A DNA stretch of 64,000 nucleotides from Mycolicibacterium sp. P9-22 (GTDB lineage: Bacteria; Actinomycetota; Actinomycetes; Mycobacteriales; Mycobacteriaceae): contig NZ_NPKP01000004.1 of the NCBI RefSeq assembly GCF_008329585.1, forward strand, positions 544,157 through 608,156, written 5' to 3'. This document shows, one piece after another, positions 22,534-31,914 of this stretch. Position 1 is the stretch's first letter. Every line of letters starts with the position of its first letter. The notes beneath the pieces are model-generated. The model ran no database searches. It was given only the letters and a program-made list of their open reading frames with translations, and was not told the origin of the DNA. Both the position numbers and the translations under genes were made by a program.

Positions 22534-23897
22534 CCGCCGAGCTTAAAGGTTGCGGCCGCCGCGACGAAGCGGGAGCTGGCATCCGGGTGCGCCGCGGGGT
22601 GTGTGTGCAGGTAGCCGGCGTGCACGCCGCCGAGCACCGCACCGTCGGCGGTCCGCGCGCCTGCCGAAGAGTTGAAGCCCCACGCGCTCGGGTAATCCTC
22701 TCCGAAAGTCACTGCGGTGCGGTGGAATTCGTGCCCGGTGACCCGTTCGCCGACAGCGTGCAGCGGCGAATCGGTGATCGCCACCGCATCCCGGTACCCC
22801 AGGGTGAGTCGCTCGGTGAACCGCGCCGAACCGGCAAGCACCCCGCACATCGGCACGCCGTCCAGGTCATCGACCAGGTAGGTCAGGCCGGCACATTCGG
22901 CGTGCACCGGCGCGCCCGCCGCCGCCAGCGCCCCGATCTGTGCCCGCACGGTCCGGTTGGCCGACAGTTCGGCGGTGAACTGTTCGGGGAAGCCACCCGG
23001 GATGACCAGGGCGGCGGTGTCTTCGGGCAGCGGGTCGATCAGCGGATCGAAGTCGACGACATCGGCGCCGGCGGCACTGAGCAGTTCCCGGTGCTCGGCG
23101 TACCCGAAGCTGAACGCCCGCCCCGCCGCCAGCGCGACGGTCACCCGGCCAGACGGTCGCCGCGACTCCGGGGACCACGGCTGTGCGGTCACGCTGCTGG
23201 CGGCGGCCGCGACCACGGTTGTGATATCCACGTGCTCGGCCACCAGATCGGTCATGGCGGTGACGGCGCGTTCGGCGAGTGCACCGTATTCGACGGCGGT
23301 CACCAGACCGAGATGGCGTGAGGGCACCTCCAGTTCGGCGGTGCGCGGTATCGCCCCGAGCACCGGCACACCGGCGTGTTCGCAGGCCTGGCGCAGTACC
23401 TGCTCGTGGCGCGGCGTGCCGACCCGGTTCAGGATCACCCCGGCCAACCGGATCGAGGTGTCGTAGGTCGAAAAGCCGTGCAGCAGCGCGGCGATGCTGT
23501 GGCTCTGGCCTCGCGCGTCGACCACCAGCACCACGGGGGCGCCGAGCAGCCCGGCGACGTGCGCGGTGGACCCGCGGGCCGGGCCCATCCCATCGGTGGA
23601 GATGCGGCCGTCGAACAGGCCCATCACCCCTTCGACGACGGCGATGTCCGCGCCGGCGGTGCCGTGCCGGTACAGCGGGCCGATCAACGGCTCCCCCAGC
23701 AGCACCGGGTCCAGGTTGCGGCCGGGCAGCCCGGTGGCCAGCGCGTGGTACCCCGGATCGATGAAGTCGGGGCCCACCTTGAACGGTGCCACCCGGTGCC
23801 CGGCGCGCCGCAGCGCTCCCATCAAACCCGTTGCCACGGTGGTCTTTCCGCTACCGGAGGCGGGCGCGGCGATGATGACCGCCGGTGTGCTCACCAT
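22530..23897 (-). CDS. cobB: Cobyrinic / hydrogenobyrinic acid a,c-diamide synthase
   Basis: ATP- and glutamine-dependent amidase of 455 residues for corrin side chains a and c. The N-terminal dethiobiotin-synthetase-like domain has the P-loop APASGSGKTT and FKVGPDFIDPGYH. The C-terminal glutamine amidotransferase domain has its nucleophile in HAECAGLTYL. The ATG overlaps the cobO stop by 7 bp; a GTG two codons in would overlap by 1-4 bp and is an alternative start. Confidence 0.95.
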   Translation of the reverse strand: MVSTPAVIIAAPASGSGKTTVATGLMGALRRAGHRVAPFKVGPDFIDPGYHALATGLPGRNLDPVLLGEPLIGPLYRHGTAGADIAVVEGVMGLFDGRISTDGMGPARGSTAHVAGLLGAPVVLVVDARGQSHSIAALLHGFSTYDTSIRLAGVILNRVGTPRHEQVLRQACEHAGVPVLGAIPRTAELEVPSRHLGLVTAVEYGALAERAVTAMTDLVAEHVDITTVVAAAASSVTAQPWSPESRRPSGRVTVALAAGRAFSFGYAEHRELLSAAGADVVDFDPLIDPLPEDTAALVIPGGFPEQFTAELSANRTVRAQIGALAAAGAPVHAECAGLTYLVDDLDGVPMCGVLAGSARFTERLTLGYRDAVAITDSPLHAVGERVTGHEFHRTAVTFGEDYPSAWGFNSSAGARTADGAVLGGVHAGYLHTHPAAHPDASSRFVAAAATFKLGG

Positions 23898-24505
23898 TCG
23901 ATACCGCGCTGGCCCTTACGGCCGGTATCCATCGGATGCTTGACCTTGGTCATCTCGGTGACCAGGTCGGCGGCGTCGATCAACGCCTGGGGGGCGTCGC
24001 GGCCGGTGATGACCACATGCTGGTTACCCGGCCGGCCGGCCAGCGTCGCGATCACCTCATCGGTGGAGATCCAGCCCCATTTGAGTGGGTAGGTGAACTC
24101 GTCGAGCACATAGAAGTCATGGCGCTGTTCGGCGATCCGCCGGCTGATCTCGGTCCAGCCGTCCCGCGCGGTCTCGGCGTGGTCGACCTCGCTGCCGTGC
24201 TTTCGGGTCCAGGACCAACCCGACCCCATCTTGTGCCACTGCACGGGCCCGCCGGTGCCGTGCTCCTCGTGCAGCTTGCCCAGCTCCCGAAAAGCGCTCT
24301 CCTCGCCCACTTTCCACTTGGCACTCTTGACGAACTGGAACACCGCGATATCGAAACCCTGGTTCCAGGCGCGCAGCGCCATCCCGAAGGCCGCGGTCGA
24401 CTTCCCCTTACCGGGGCCGGTGTGCACGGCGAGCAGCGGCGCGTTGCGGCGCGCCCTGGTGGTCAGCCCGTCATCGGGCACGGTCAGCGGTTGTCCCTGT
24501 GGCAC
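23891..24505 (-). CDS. cobO: Corrinoid adenosyltransferase, CobA/BtuR type
   Basis: Transfers the adenosyl group of ATP to Co(I) corrinoids, 204 residues. The P-loop is GPGKGKSTAAFGMALR; the N-terminal tail is short and basic. FYVLDEFTYPLKWGWI and VVITGRDAPQALIDAADL are family signatures. It lies 8 bp after the chelatase gene and overlaps cobB, so it is co-translated with the cobalt-insertion and amidation steps. Confidence 0.95.
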   Translation of the reverse strand: MPQGQPLTVPDDGLTTRARRNAPLLAVHTGPGKGKSTAAFGMALRAWNQGFDIAVFQFVKSAKWKVGEESAFRELGKLHEEHGTGGPVQWHKMGSGWSWTRKHGSEVDHAETARDGWTEISRRIAEQRHDFYVLDEFTYPLKWGWISTDEVIATLAGRPGNQHVVITGRDAPQALIDAADLVTEMTKVKHPMDTGRKGQRGIEW

Positions 24506-24513
24506 GGTGCCTC

Positions 24514-26394
24514 CTACGCGGCGGTCTTGACCAGCGATGTCAGCTCGCCGGCCTGCAGCTGGGCCAGGCGGACGGCGGGCCCTTGCAGCTGCTGCGCCAG
24601 CTGCTCGGCCAAACCCAGACGCACAAAAGAAGTCTCGCAGTCCACCACCACGGCCGCGACCCCCTCGGCGACCAGCAGGCGGGCGGCGGTGGCCGTCCGG
24701 CCCAGCGGATCCGGTCCACCGGTGGCACGCCCATCGGTCAGCACCACCACGAGCGGTCGACGGGCCCGGTCGCGCGCCTTCTCCCGCAGCACCACATCGC
24801 GGGCGGCCAGCAATCCTTGTGCCAGTGGCGTTTTGCCGCCGGTATCGAAGGCGGCCAGTCGCCGTCCGGCGATGTACACCGAGGAGGTGGGCGGAAGCAG
24901 CACATCGGCGCTTTGGCCGCGGAAGGTGATGACGGCAACCTTGTCGCGGCGCTGATAGGCGTCACGCAGCAGCGACAGCGCGGCACCGCCGACCGCGGAC
25001 ATCCGGTCCCGCGCCGCCATCGATCCGGAGGCGTCGACGACGAAGATCACCAGGTTGCCCTCCCGGCCCTCCCGCACTGCACGGCGGACGTCGTCGGGTC
25101 GCACCCGCGGGCGGCCCGGCCGGCGCTGGGCGTTGACCGCGGCCAGCAGGGTCGCGAACACGTGGGTGCCGTGCCCCTCGCCGGGGACCTCGGTCGAGCC
25201 GACGGTGCTGCCGGTGCGGTTGCGGGCCCGCGAACGCCGGCCCGGGGCGCCCTCGCCGACCCCGGGCACCACAAGTGCCTTGGTGCGGAAGGTGGCCGAC
25301 GGCGGCGCGCTGGACCGGGTGGGCGGCGCCCCGTTGCGCTTGGGCGCCTCGGAGGGCTCACCGTCCTGGCTGCTGCGCGGCGAATCTCCCTGCGGGGCAG
25401 GGCTGTCCATGGGAGAATCCGAGCCGCCACCGCCGGGTGGCTCCGGATCGGGCTCGGGATCTTCGGGGGTCTCTTCGGTCTGCGAGAGCGCCTCGTCGAG
25501 ACGCTCGGGGTCCAGGCCCGGGTCGTCGAAGGGGTCGCGCCGGCGCCGGTGCGGCAGCGCCAGTTCGGCCGCCACCCGGATGTCCTCCTCCTGCACGGTC
25601 TGGCTGCCCCGCCAGGCCGCGTGCGCCACCGCGGTACGCGCGAGCACCAGGTCGGCGCGCATACCGTCCACGTCGAAGGCCGCGCACAGGGCGGCGATGC
25701 GCCGCAACTCGTTGTCCGGCAACACCACGCCGGCCACCGCGACCCGCGCGGCGGCGATCCGCCGGGCCAGCTCGGCATCGGCCTCGGCGTAGCGGGCGGA
25801 GAATCCGGGCGGATCGGCCTCGAAGGCCAGCCGGGAGCGGATCACCTCGACCCGGACATCGACATCGCGCGAGGCGGCCACGTCGACGGTCAGCCCGAAG
25901 CGGTCGAGCAACTGCGGGCGCAGTTCGCCCTCTTCGGGATTCATCGTCCCGATCAGCACGAAACGCGCATCGTGGGAATGCGATACGCCGTCGCGCTCGA
26001 TATGCACCCGGCCCATCGCGGCCGCGTCGAGCAGCACATCGACGAGGTGGTCGTGCAGCAGGTTGACCTCGTCGACGTACAGCACGCCGCCGTGGGCCCG
26101 GGCCAGCAGGCCCGGTGAGAACGCGTGCTCACCGTCGCGCAGCACCTTCTGCAGATCCAGCGATCCGACCACCCGGTCCTCGGTGGCGCCGATCGGCAAC
26201 TCGACGAGCCGGGCGTCGTCGTCGACCTGGGACAGCACCGCGGCCAGCGCGCGCACCGCAGTCGATTTCGCGGTGCCCTTCTCGCCACGGATCAACACAC
26301 CGCCGATATCGGGGCGCACCGCACAGAGCACCAGTGCCAGTCGCAGCCGGTCGTGGCCCACCAGCGCGCTGAAGGGGTAATGCGTCATCGTCAC
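24514..26394 (-). CDS. Putative cobalt chelatase AAA+/VWA subunit (ChlI-ChlD fusion)
   Basis: Cytosolic 626-residue protein with an MgCh-type AAA+ ATPase (Walker [10 protein letters not shown] near residue 40, Walker [13 protein letters not shown]). An acidic, Pro/Ser-rich linker spans about 300-400, and a C-terminal von Willebrand A domain with the MIDAS motif VDASGSMA follows. Organisation matches Rv2850c. Mycobacteria do not make chlorophyll, and the gene is embedded in cobalamin genes, so a role with CobN in inserting cobalt is the best inference. Its start overlaps the GNAT gene stop (ATGA). Confidence 0.9.
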   Translation of the reverse strand: MTMTHYPFSALVGHDRLRLALVLCAVRPDIGGVLIRGEKGTAKSTAVRALAAVLSQVDDDARLVELPIGATEDRVVGSLDLQKVLRDGEHAFSPGLLARAHGGVLYVDEVNLLHDHLVDVLLDAAAMGRVHIERDGVSHSHDARFVLIGTMNPEEGELRPQLLDRFGLTVDVAASRDVDVRVEVIRSRLAFEADPPGFSARYAEADAELARRIAAARVAVAGVVLPDNELRRIAALCAAFDVDGMRADLVLARTAVAHAAWRGSQTVQEEDIRVAAELALPHRRRRDPFDDPGLDPERLDEALSQTEETPEDPEPDPEPPGGGGSDSPMDSPAPQGDSPRSSQDGEPSEAPKRNGAPPTRSSAPPSATFRTKALVVPGVGEGAPGRRSRARNRTGSTVGSTEVPGEGHGTHVFATLLAAVNAQRRPGRPRVRPDDVRRAVREGREGNLVIFVVDASGSMAARDRMSAVGGAALSLLRDAYQRRDKVAVITFRGQSADVLLPPTSSVYIAGRRLAAFDTGGKTPLAQGLLAARDVVLREKARDRARRPLVVVLTDGRATGGPDPLGRTATAARLLVAEGVAAVVVDCETSFVRLGLAEQLAQQLQGPAVRLAQLQAGELTSLVKTAA

Positions 26395-26852
26395 AGGGCC
26401 ACCGCTCCCGGCCTGATCATCGGCACGTGCGGGATACCGTCTTCCACGTATTCCTCACCGTCGCGGACGAACCCGTGCGCGCTGTACATGTCCTGCAGGT
26501 AGGTCTGGGCGTCGATGCGGCACGGATAGTTGCCCACCTCGGCGATCGCGGCCTGCATCAGCCGCGAGGTGTGCCCGTGCCCGCGGTCGGCACGCTTGGT
26601 GCACACCCGCCCGATCCGGAACACCTTCTCGCCACCGGGATGTTCCTCCATCAGCCGCAGCGTCGAGATCACCTGACCGGCATCGCCTTCCAGCCAGAAA
26701 TGGCGCGTCTCGGCGAGCAGATCGCGGCCGTCGAGTTCCGGGTAGGGACAGGCCTGCTCGACGACGAAGACCTCGACGCGCAGCTTCAGCAGCTCATAGA
26801 GCGTCGCCGCGTCCAGATCCTTGGCCCAGCTTCGGCGCAGCGCGACCGTCAT
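26391..26852 (-). CDS. GNAT-family N-acetyltransferase (ElaA-like, Rv2851c-like)
   Basis: Cytosolic acetyltransferase of 153 residues. [20 protein letters not shown] is typical of the ElaA subgroup, and the acetyl-CoA loop appears as [20 protein letters not shown]. The ATG was chosen because it overlaps the mqo stop (ATGA) and gives a normal N-terminus. It is translationally coupled at both ends, between mqo and the chelatase gene. The acceptor is unknown. Confidence 0.88.
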   Translation of the reverse strand: MTVALRRSWAKDLDAATLYELLKLRVEVFVVEQACPYPELDGRDLLAETRHFWLEGDAGQVISTLRLMEEHPGGEKVFRIGRVCTKRADRGHGHTSRLMQAAIAEVGNYPCRIDAQTYLQDMYSAHGFVRDGEEYVEDGIPHVPMIRPGAVAL

Positions 26853-28342
26853 ACGGGCGCGGGAGCATCCAGCTTGAGGACCTTGGTGCCGTAGTCCCAC
26901 ACCTCACGGAACAGCGCGGGCTCTCCCGACAGCTTGGTGCCCAGCGACGGGACCATCTCCTTGAGCTTGGGCAGCCAGCCCTGATATTGATCGGCGAAGC
27001 AGCGTTCCATCACTTCCAGCATGGCGGGCACGGCCGTGGAGGCGCCCGGCGAGGCGCCCAGCAGACCGGCGATGCTGCCGTCACCGGCGGTGAGCACGGT
27101 GGTGCCGAACTCCAGCACGCCACCGGCGCCCTTGCGCCGGATGACCTGGACCCGCTGACCGGCGATGTCCAGTTCCCAATCGGAATCGACTGCACTGGGG
27201 GCGAATTCACGCAGCGTATCGACACGCGCGCTTTCGCTGAGCAGCAGTTGGCCGATCAGGTACTTCAGCAGACCGGTCTCGGTCAGGCCGACGCCCAGCA
27301 TCGAGGCCAGATTGTTGGGCTTGACCGACAACGGCAGATCGGTGACCTTGCCCTGCTTGAGGAACTTCGGCGACCACCCGGCGAACGGGCCGAACAGCAG
27401 CCAGGACTTGTGGTTGATCACGCGGGTGTCCAAGTGCGGCACCGACATCGGCGGGGCACCCAGCGGCGGGAGACCGTAGACCTTGGCCTGATGGGCCGCG
27501 GCCAGCTCCGGGTTCCCGGTGCGCAGGAACGCGCCGCCGACCGGGAAACCACCGAAACCCTTGGCTTCCGGGATACCGGCCTTCTGCAGCAGCGGCAGCG
27601 CGCCGCCGCCGGCGCCGACGAACACGAACTTGGCGTTGATCTTGCTCTTGGCCCTGGTCCGCCGGTTGATGACCTTCACCGTCCAGCTGCCATCGGACTC
27701 CTTGTGCAGATCGCGCACATCGTGACCGAACAGCGTGGTCATGCCGTTGTTGGCGGTGTAGCCGATCAGCTGACGCGACAGCGACCCGAAGTCCACATCG
27801 GTGCCGGCTTGCGTCCAGTTCAGTGCGACCGGCTGACTGAAGTCGCGTTTGGCCGCCATCAGCGGAAGCCTGCGGGTGAACTCGTCCTTGTCGTCGATGT
27901 ACTCCATCGAGGCGAACAGCGGGTTGGTCACCAGCGCCTCGTACCGTGCCTTGAGGTACGCGGCGTTGGCCGCCCCCTGCACGAAGCTCACATGCGGGAT
28001 CGGGTTCAGGAAGCTGCGTACGTCGGGCAGCACGCCGTTCTCGACGGCGTAGGCCCAGAACTGGCGTGACACCTGGAACTGCTCGTTGACCGTGATGGCC
28101 TTGCTGGTGTCGATGGAACCGTCGGACTTCTGCGGCGTGTAGTTCAGCTCGCACAGCGCGGAGTGACCGGTTCCGGCGTTGTTCCACGGGTCGCTGCTCT
28201 CGGCGGCCGCACCGTCGAGGCGCTCGATCATGGTGATCGACCAGTCGGGTTCCAGGAGTCGCAGCAGCGCACCGAGCGTGGCGCTCATGATTCCGGCGCC
28301 GACGAGCACGACGTCTGTCTTGGCTACTTTCGGGTCAGACAC
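26849..28342 (-). CDS. mqo: Malate:quinone oxidoreductase
   Basis: Membrane-associated FAD enzyme oxidising malate to oxaloacetate and passing electrons to menaquinone; 497 residues. The N-terminal FAD fold is [20 protein letters not shown], and [14 protein letters not shown] is a family signature. It starts with GTG and has no Shine-Dalgarno. A TAACCT -10 hexamer ends 6 bp before the GTG, so the mRNA is probably leaderless. It heads the mqo-GNAT-chlID coupled group. Confidence 0.96.
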   Translation of the reverse strand: MSDPKVAKTDVVLVGAGIMSATLGALLRLLEPDWSITMIERLDGAAAESSDPWNNAGTGHSALCELNYTPQKSDGSIDTSKAITVNEQFQVSRQFWAYAVENGVLPDVRSFLNPIPHVSFVQGAANAAYLKARYEALVTNPLFASMEYIDDKDEFTRRLPLMAAKRDFSQPVALNWTQAGTDVDFGSLSRQLIGYTANNGMTTLFGHDVRDLHKESDGSWTVKVINRRTRAKSKINAKFVFVGAGGGALPLLQKAGIPEAKGFGGFPVGGAFLRTGNPELAAAHQAKVYGLPPLGAPPMSVPHLDTRVINHKSWLLFGPFAGWSPKFLKQGKVTDLPLSVKPNNLASMLGVGLTETGLLKYLIGQLLLSESARVDTLREFAPSAVDSDWELDIAGQRVQVIRRKGAGGVLEFGTTVLTAGDGSIAGLLGASPGASTAVPAMLEVMERCFADQYQGWLPKLKEMVPSLGTKLSGEPALFREVWDYGTKVLKLDAPAPV

Positions 28343-28348
28343 GCAATA

Positions 28349-28354
28349 AGGTTA
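28349..28354 (-). promoter_or_regulatory. -10 element of a leaderless mqo transcript
   Basis: Minus-strand TAACCT fits the mycobacterial TANNNT -10 consensus and lies 6 bp before the mqo GTG. No convincing -35 is visible, as is common for leaderless mycobacterial promoters. Confidence 0.55.
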
Positions 28355-28396
28355 TCCCGCCGGTAACAAGACAAGCGGTCGGGCCGTGCAGGTCAC

Positions 28397-28402
28397 TACA
28401 GT
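28397..28402 (+). promoter_or_regulatory. -10 element of a leaderless hydrolase transcript
   Basis: TACAGT fits TANNNT and lies 7 bp before a GTG that starts the hydrolase frame. No Shine-Dalgarno precedes that GTG, which supports a leaderless message. Confidence 0.5.
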
Positions 28403-28409
28403 GGCTGAC

Positions 28410-29432
28410 GTGACCGGCTGGGAGCCCGACGTATTGCCTGGCTATTGGCAGCAGCCGCTGGCCCTCGGCGCCGATCCCGATGGGGAGGGCGACCTCGTGG
28501 CCACGCTGGTTTCCCGTGGTGAGCCCGCACACCGGGGCGAGCGAAGCGACGGGAAGAATCACGGCCCGGATCGCGCGGTGCTGGTGGTGCACGGCTACAC
28601 CGACTATTTCTTCCACACCGAACTGGCCGATCACTTCGCCGGCCGGGGCTTGCGCTTCTACGCCCTCGATCTGCCCAAGTGCGGCCGGTCCCGCCGGGAC
28701 GGTCAGACCCCGCACTTCACCTCCGATCTGGCGCACTATGACGGCGCGCTGGAGGCGGCGCGCGACGCGATCGGCGCCGCGGACCTGCTGGTGTACGGAC
28801 ATTCGGCGGGCGGGCTGATCGTGTCGCTGTGGCTGGACCGGCTGCGCAGCCGCGGGGCGACCGGACCGATCAGTGGGCTGGTGCTCAACAGCCCGTTCTT
28901 CGACCTGCACGGGCCGGCGATCCTGCGCACGCCGCCGACGTCGGCCGCGCTGATGGCCCTGGCCCGGCTGCGCAAGATGCGGGTGGTCCGCAAACCGACA
29001 CCGGGCGGGTATGGCACCAGCCTGCACCGCGACTACTCCGGGGAGTTCGACTACAACCTGGAATGGAAGCCGGTCGGCGGGTTCCCGGTCACCTTCGGCT
29101 GGATCAACGCGATCCGGCGCGCCCAGTTGCGACTGCACCGCGGTCTCGACGTCGGGGTGCCCAGCCTGATCCTGCGCTCGGATCACAGCGTCGCCGAGTC
29201 CCCGGAACCGGAACTCATCGCACGCGGGGACGCGGTGCTCGACGTCACCCAGATCGCCCGGTGGGCGGGATGCGTCGGCAACCGGCTTACGGTGGTACCG
29301 ATCACGGACGCCAAACACGATGTCTTCCTGTCACTCGCCGAGCCGCGGTCGGCCGCCTATGACGAGCTGGACAGGTGGCTGGACTGGTATCAGCGGTCCG
29401 GGGCCCCATCGACCACACCACATTCCGGATAG
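28410..29432 (+). CDS. Alpha/beta hydrolase (Rv2854-like)
   Basis: Serine hydrolase of about 340 residues resembling monoacylglycerol-lipase-type enzymes. The oxyanion segment is VVHGYTDYFFH, the nucleophile elbow VYGHSAGGLIVSL, and the base histidine lies in TDAKHDVFLS. Three GTG codons within 24 bp can start the frame; the third was chosen because a -10 hexamer sits 7 bp before it. The lipid or ester substrate is unknown. It is followed after 10 bp by mycothione reductase, so they may share a transcript, as with Rv2854-Rv2855. Confidence 0.85.
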   Translation: MTGWEPDVLPGYWQQPLALGADPDGEGDLVATLVSRGEPAHRGERSDGKNHGPDRAVLVVHGYTDYFFHTELADHFAGRGLRFYALDLPKCGRSRRDGQTPHFTSDLAHYDGALEAARDAIGAADLLVYGHSAGGLIVSLWLDRLRSRGATGPISGLVLNSPFFDLHGPAILRTPPTSAALMALARLRKMRVVRKPTPGGYGTSLHRDYSGEFDYNLEWKPVGGFPVTFGWINAIRRAQLRLHRGLDVGVPSLILRSDHSVAESPEPELIARGDAVLDVTQIARWAGCVGNRLTVVPITDAKHDVFLSLAEPRSAAYDELDRWLDWYQRSGAPSTTPHSG

Positions 29433-29442
29433 GACGGCCCGC

Positions 29443-30837
29443 GTGCAGCATTACGACCTGACCATCATCGGGACCGGCTCGGGCAACAGCATCCCGAACC
29501 CGGACTTCGACGCCCGCTACGGCGACATGCGCGTGGCGATCTGCGAGCAGGGCACCTTCGGCGGCACCTGCCTGAACGTCGGCTGCATCCCTACCAAGAT
29601 GTTCGTCTACGCCGCCGAGGTCGCGCAGACCATTCGGGAGAGCTCCCGTTACGGCATCGACGCCCACATCGACAAGGTCCGCTGGCCCGATATCGTCTCG
29701 CGGGTGTTCGGCCGTATCGACCCGATCTCGGCCGGCGGCGAGGCCTACAAGCGCAGCATGGCGAACATCGACGTGTACGGCAGCCACACCAGGTTCACCG
29801 GCGCCGCCGACGGCCGCTACACGCTGCGCGCCGAGGACGGCGCGGAGTTCAGCTCGGATCAGGTGGTGATTGCCGCCGGCGCGCGGGCCGTCGTGCCACC
29901 GGCCATCGCCGAATGCGGTGTGCAGTACTACACCAGCGACAACATCATGCGGATCAGCGCGCTGCCCGAACACCTGGTGATCGTCGGCGGCGGTTTCGTG
30001 GCGGCGGAATTCGCGCACGTGTTCTCCGCGCTCGGAGTGCGGGTCACCATCGTGGTCCGCGGCCCCGGGATGCTGACCCACTGCGATGAGACGGTCTGTC
30101 ACCGGTTCACCGAACTGGCCGCGGCCAAATGGGATCTGCGCACCCACACCAACGTGGTCGGGTCACGCCCGCAGAGCGGCGACGGCGTCGTCCTGGAACT
30201 CGACGACGGCTCCGAGCTGGCCGCGGACATGTTGCTGGTGGCCACCGGCCGCAGGCCCAACGGCGATCTGCTGGACGCCGATCTGGCCGGGGTGGCACTG
30301 CAGGACAGCATGGTGGTGGTCGACGAGTACCAGCGGACCTCAGCGCGCGGCGTGTGGGCACTGGGCGACGTGTCCTCGGCGTATCAGCTCAAGCATGTGG
30401 CCAACCACGAGATGCGGGTGGTCCGGCACAATCTGCTGCGCGCCTGGGATGACACCGCGGGCATGGTGGCCAGCGATCACCGTTTCGTGCCGTCGGCGGT
30501 GTTCACCGACCCCCAGATGGCCACCGTCGGGCTCACCGAGTCGCAGGCCCGCGAGGCCGGCCACGACATCGTGGTCAAGGTGCAGAATTACAGCGACACC
30601 GCCTACGGATGGGCCATGGAGGACCACACCGGCGTCGCGAAGCTGATCGGCGACCGCGCCACCGGCAAGCTACTGGGCGCACACATCATGGGGCATCAGG
30701 CATCCTCGATCATCCAGCCGCTGATCCAGGCGATCAGCTTCGGACAGACCGCCAAAGAGGTTGCCACCGGGCAGTATTGGATTCACCCGGCGCTGCCCGA
30801 GGTGATCGAGAACGCGCTGCTGGGCCTGCTGGACTGA
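29443..30837 (+). CDS. mtr: Mycothione (mycothiol disulfide) reductase
   Basis: Cytosolic FAD/NADPH disulfide reductase that regenerates mycothiol, 464 residues. The redox-active pair is Cys43/Cys48 in GGTCLNVGCIPTKM; the FAD motif is IIGTGSGNSI; the NADPH fold is VIVGGGFVAAEFAHVF. The C-terminal catalytic His448-Glu453 pair lies in YWIHPALPEVIEN. The GTG start has AGGA 8 bp upstream. Mycothiol is confined to actinobacteria, which supports the taxonomic call. In M. tuberculosis nicT follows; here the next gene is an opposing ArsR regulator. Confidence 0.97.
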   Translation: MQHYDLTIIGTGSGNSIPNPDFDARYGDMRVAICEQGTFGGTCLNVGCIPTKMFVYAAEVAQTIRESSRYGIDAHIDKVRWPDIVSRVFGRIDPISAGGEAYKRSMANIDVYGSHTRFTGAADGRYTLRAEDGAEFSSDQVVIAAGARAVVPPAIAECGVQYYTSDNIMRISALPEHLVIVGGGFVAAEFAHVFSALGVRVTIVVRGPGMLTHCDETVCHRFTELAAAKWDLRTHTNVVGSRPQSGDGVVLELDDGSELAADMLLVATGRRPNGDLLDADLAGVALQDSMVVVDEYQRTSARGVWALGDVSSAYQLKHVANHEMRVVRHNLLRAWDDTAGMVASDHRFVPSAVFTDPQMATVGLTESQAREAGHDIVVKVQNYSDTAYGWAMEDHTGVAKLIGDRATGKLLGAHIMGHQASSIIQPLIQAISFGQTAKEVATGQYWIHPALPEVIENALLGLLD

Positions 30838-30847
30838 GGGTTTCGGC

Positions 30848-31168
30848 TCAGTTGTGGCCGGCACCGATCCAGTGCAGCAGGTCGTGCACGATATCGTCGG
30901 CCAAGCGGTAGCTGACCGAGCGGCCCGCCCGGCTGCTGGTCACCCACCCCTGCCCGCGCAGCACCCGAAGAGCCTGGGACACCGCATTTTCCGATCGTCC
31001 CAGCGCAGAGGCCAGCTCGCTGACACAGATGCCCGGGACCCGGTGCAGGCTGAGCAGGATCTCCAGGCGGTGCGGGTCCGAGAGCAGATCGAACCGGCGC
31101 GCCCATTCGGAAGTATCGACGTCCGACAGCGCCGACGACGCCTGCTGCACCACCGACGCGTCCTCCAT
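30848..31168 (-). CDS. ArsR/SmtB-family transcriptional regulator
   Basis: Winged-helix regulator of 106 residues. The recognition region reads ICVSELASALGRSENAVSQA, followed by the wing (VTSSRAGRSVSYRL). The last helix (DDIVHDLLHWIGAGHN) holds three histidines that could bind a metal at the alpha-5 site, but the typical alpha-3 cysteine pair is absent. It is the last gene of the leftward glnA4 operon, 10 bp after the GntR gene. Target and inducer unknown. Confidence 0.85.
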   Translation of the reverse strand: MEDASVVQQASSALSDVDTSEWARRFDLLSDPHRLEILLSLHRVPGICVSELASALGRSENAVSQALRVLRGQGWVTSSRAGRSVSYRLADDIVHDLLHWIGAGHN

Positions 31169-31178
31169 GACAGGCAAT

Positions 31179-31901
31179 CTAGTCCAGGAAGCCGTGCAGT
31201 AGCGCGGCCGAGCCGGCCAGGTGCGCGCACATGGCGTCGGCCGCCGCGGCGGCGTCTCCGGCCAGGATGGCACCGACGATGGTCTCGTGCTGCTCGTCGG
31301 AGTGCGCGATATTGCGGGGCAGCAGCGGGATCTGGTCCAGCAGCGCGTTGACCCGCATCCGGTTCTCGGCCACCAACGGCACCAGCGAGACCGAACCCGC
31401 GGCCTCGGCGATCGCCAGGTGCAGCCGGGAGTCCAGCCGGCGGTAGTCCTGCGGCGCGGCACCGCGCACATCTTCGAGCCGGGAGCACAGCTCGCCACGC
31501 TCGGCCTCAGTCAGGGCGCGGCCGGCCGCCGACCGTGCCGCGCCCACCTCGAGGATCTCGCGCAGCCTCAGCGCGTCGTCGATGTCCGCCGCGGCGACAT
31601 CCGCGGTGCCGGGTGCCAGCCGCGGTATCTCGTCGGCCAGGAAGGTGCCGCCGTACCGTCCGCGCCGCGACACCAGATAACCCGCTTCGGCCAGCGATTT
31701 GATGGCCTCCCGCACGGTGTCCCGGCTGACGCCCAGGCGCGCGGCCAACTCACGTTCGGGCGGCAGCGACTCGCCGGGCGCCAGCACCCCGAGCCGGATG
31801 GTCTGCAGCAGCCGCGCCACGGTGTCCTCGAAGGCGTTGCCCAGCCGTACCGGTCGCAGCAGGCTTTCCGACGTCGTCTGCGGATCCGGTGCGGAGGTCA
31901 T
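31179..31901 (-). CDS. GntR-family regulator, FadR/FCD subfamily
   Basis: Repressor-type protein of 240 residues. The GntR winged helix-turn-helix is PERELAARLGVSRDTVREAI, and the C-terminal FCD ligand domain contains the helical DALRLREILEVGAARSAAG and later HxxxH-type metal residues (SDEQHETIVGAIL). The ATG giving MTSAPDPQTT was chosen for its GGAG-like upstream region and 13-bp spacing from the SDR gene. It likely controls the amine-use operon in which it lies, by analogy with operon-internal FCD regulators. Confidence 0.88.
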   Translation of the reverse strand: MTSAPDPQTTSESLLRPVRLGNAFEDTVARLLQTIRLGVLAPGESLPPERELAARLGVSRDTVREAIKSLAEAGYLVSRRGRYGGTFLADEIPRLAPGTADVAAADIDDALRLREILEVGAARSAAGRALTEAERGELCSRLEDVRGAAPQDYRRLDSRLHLAIAEAAGSVSLVPLVAENRMRVNALLDQIPLLPRNIAHSDEQHETIVGAILAGDAAAAADAMCAHLAGSAALLHGFLD

Positions 31902-31914
31902 GGCGTCGGCCGGC

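Noticed and set aside
24499..26118. 539-codon plus-strand frame opposite the chelatase gene
   Set aside because: Antisense to a gene with clear AAA+ and VWA motifs; no recognisable domain or ribosome-binding site.
22000..29000. Cobalamin riboswitch for the cob genes
   Set aside because: I looked for a B12-box-like leader upstream of the coupled genes and found none; the genes are overlapping and have no room for one.
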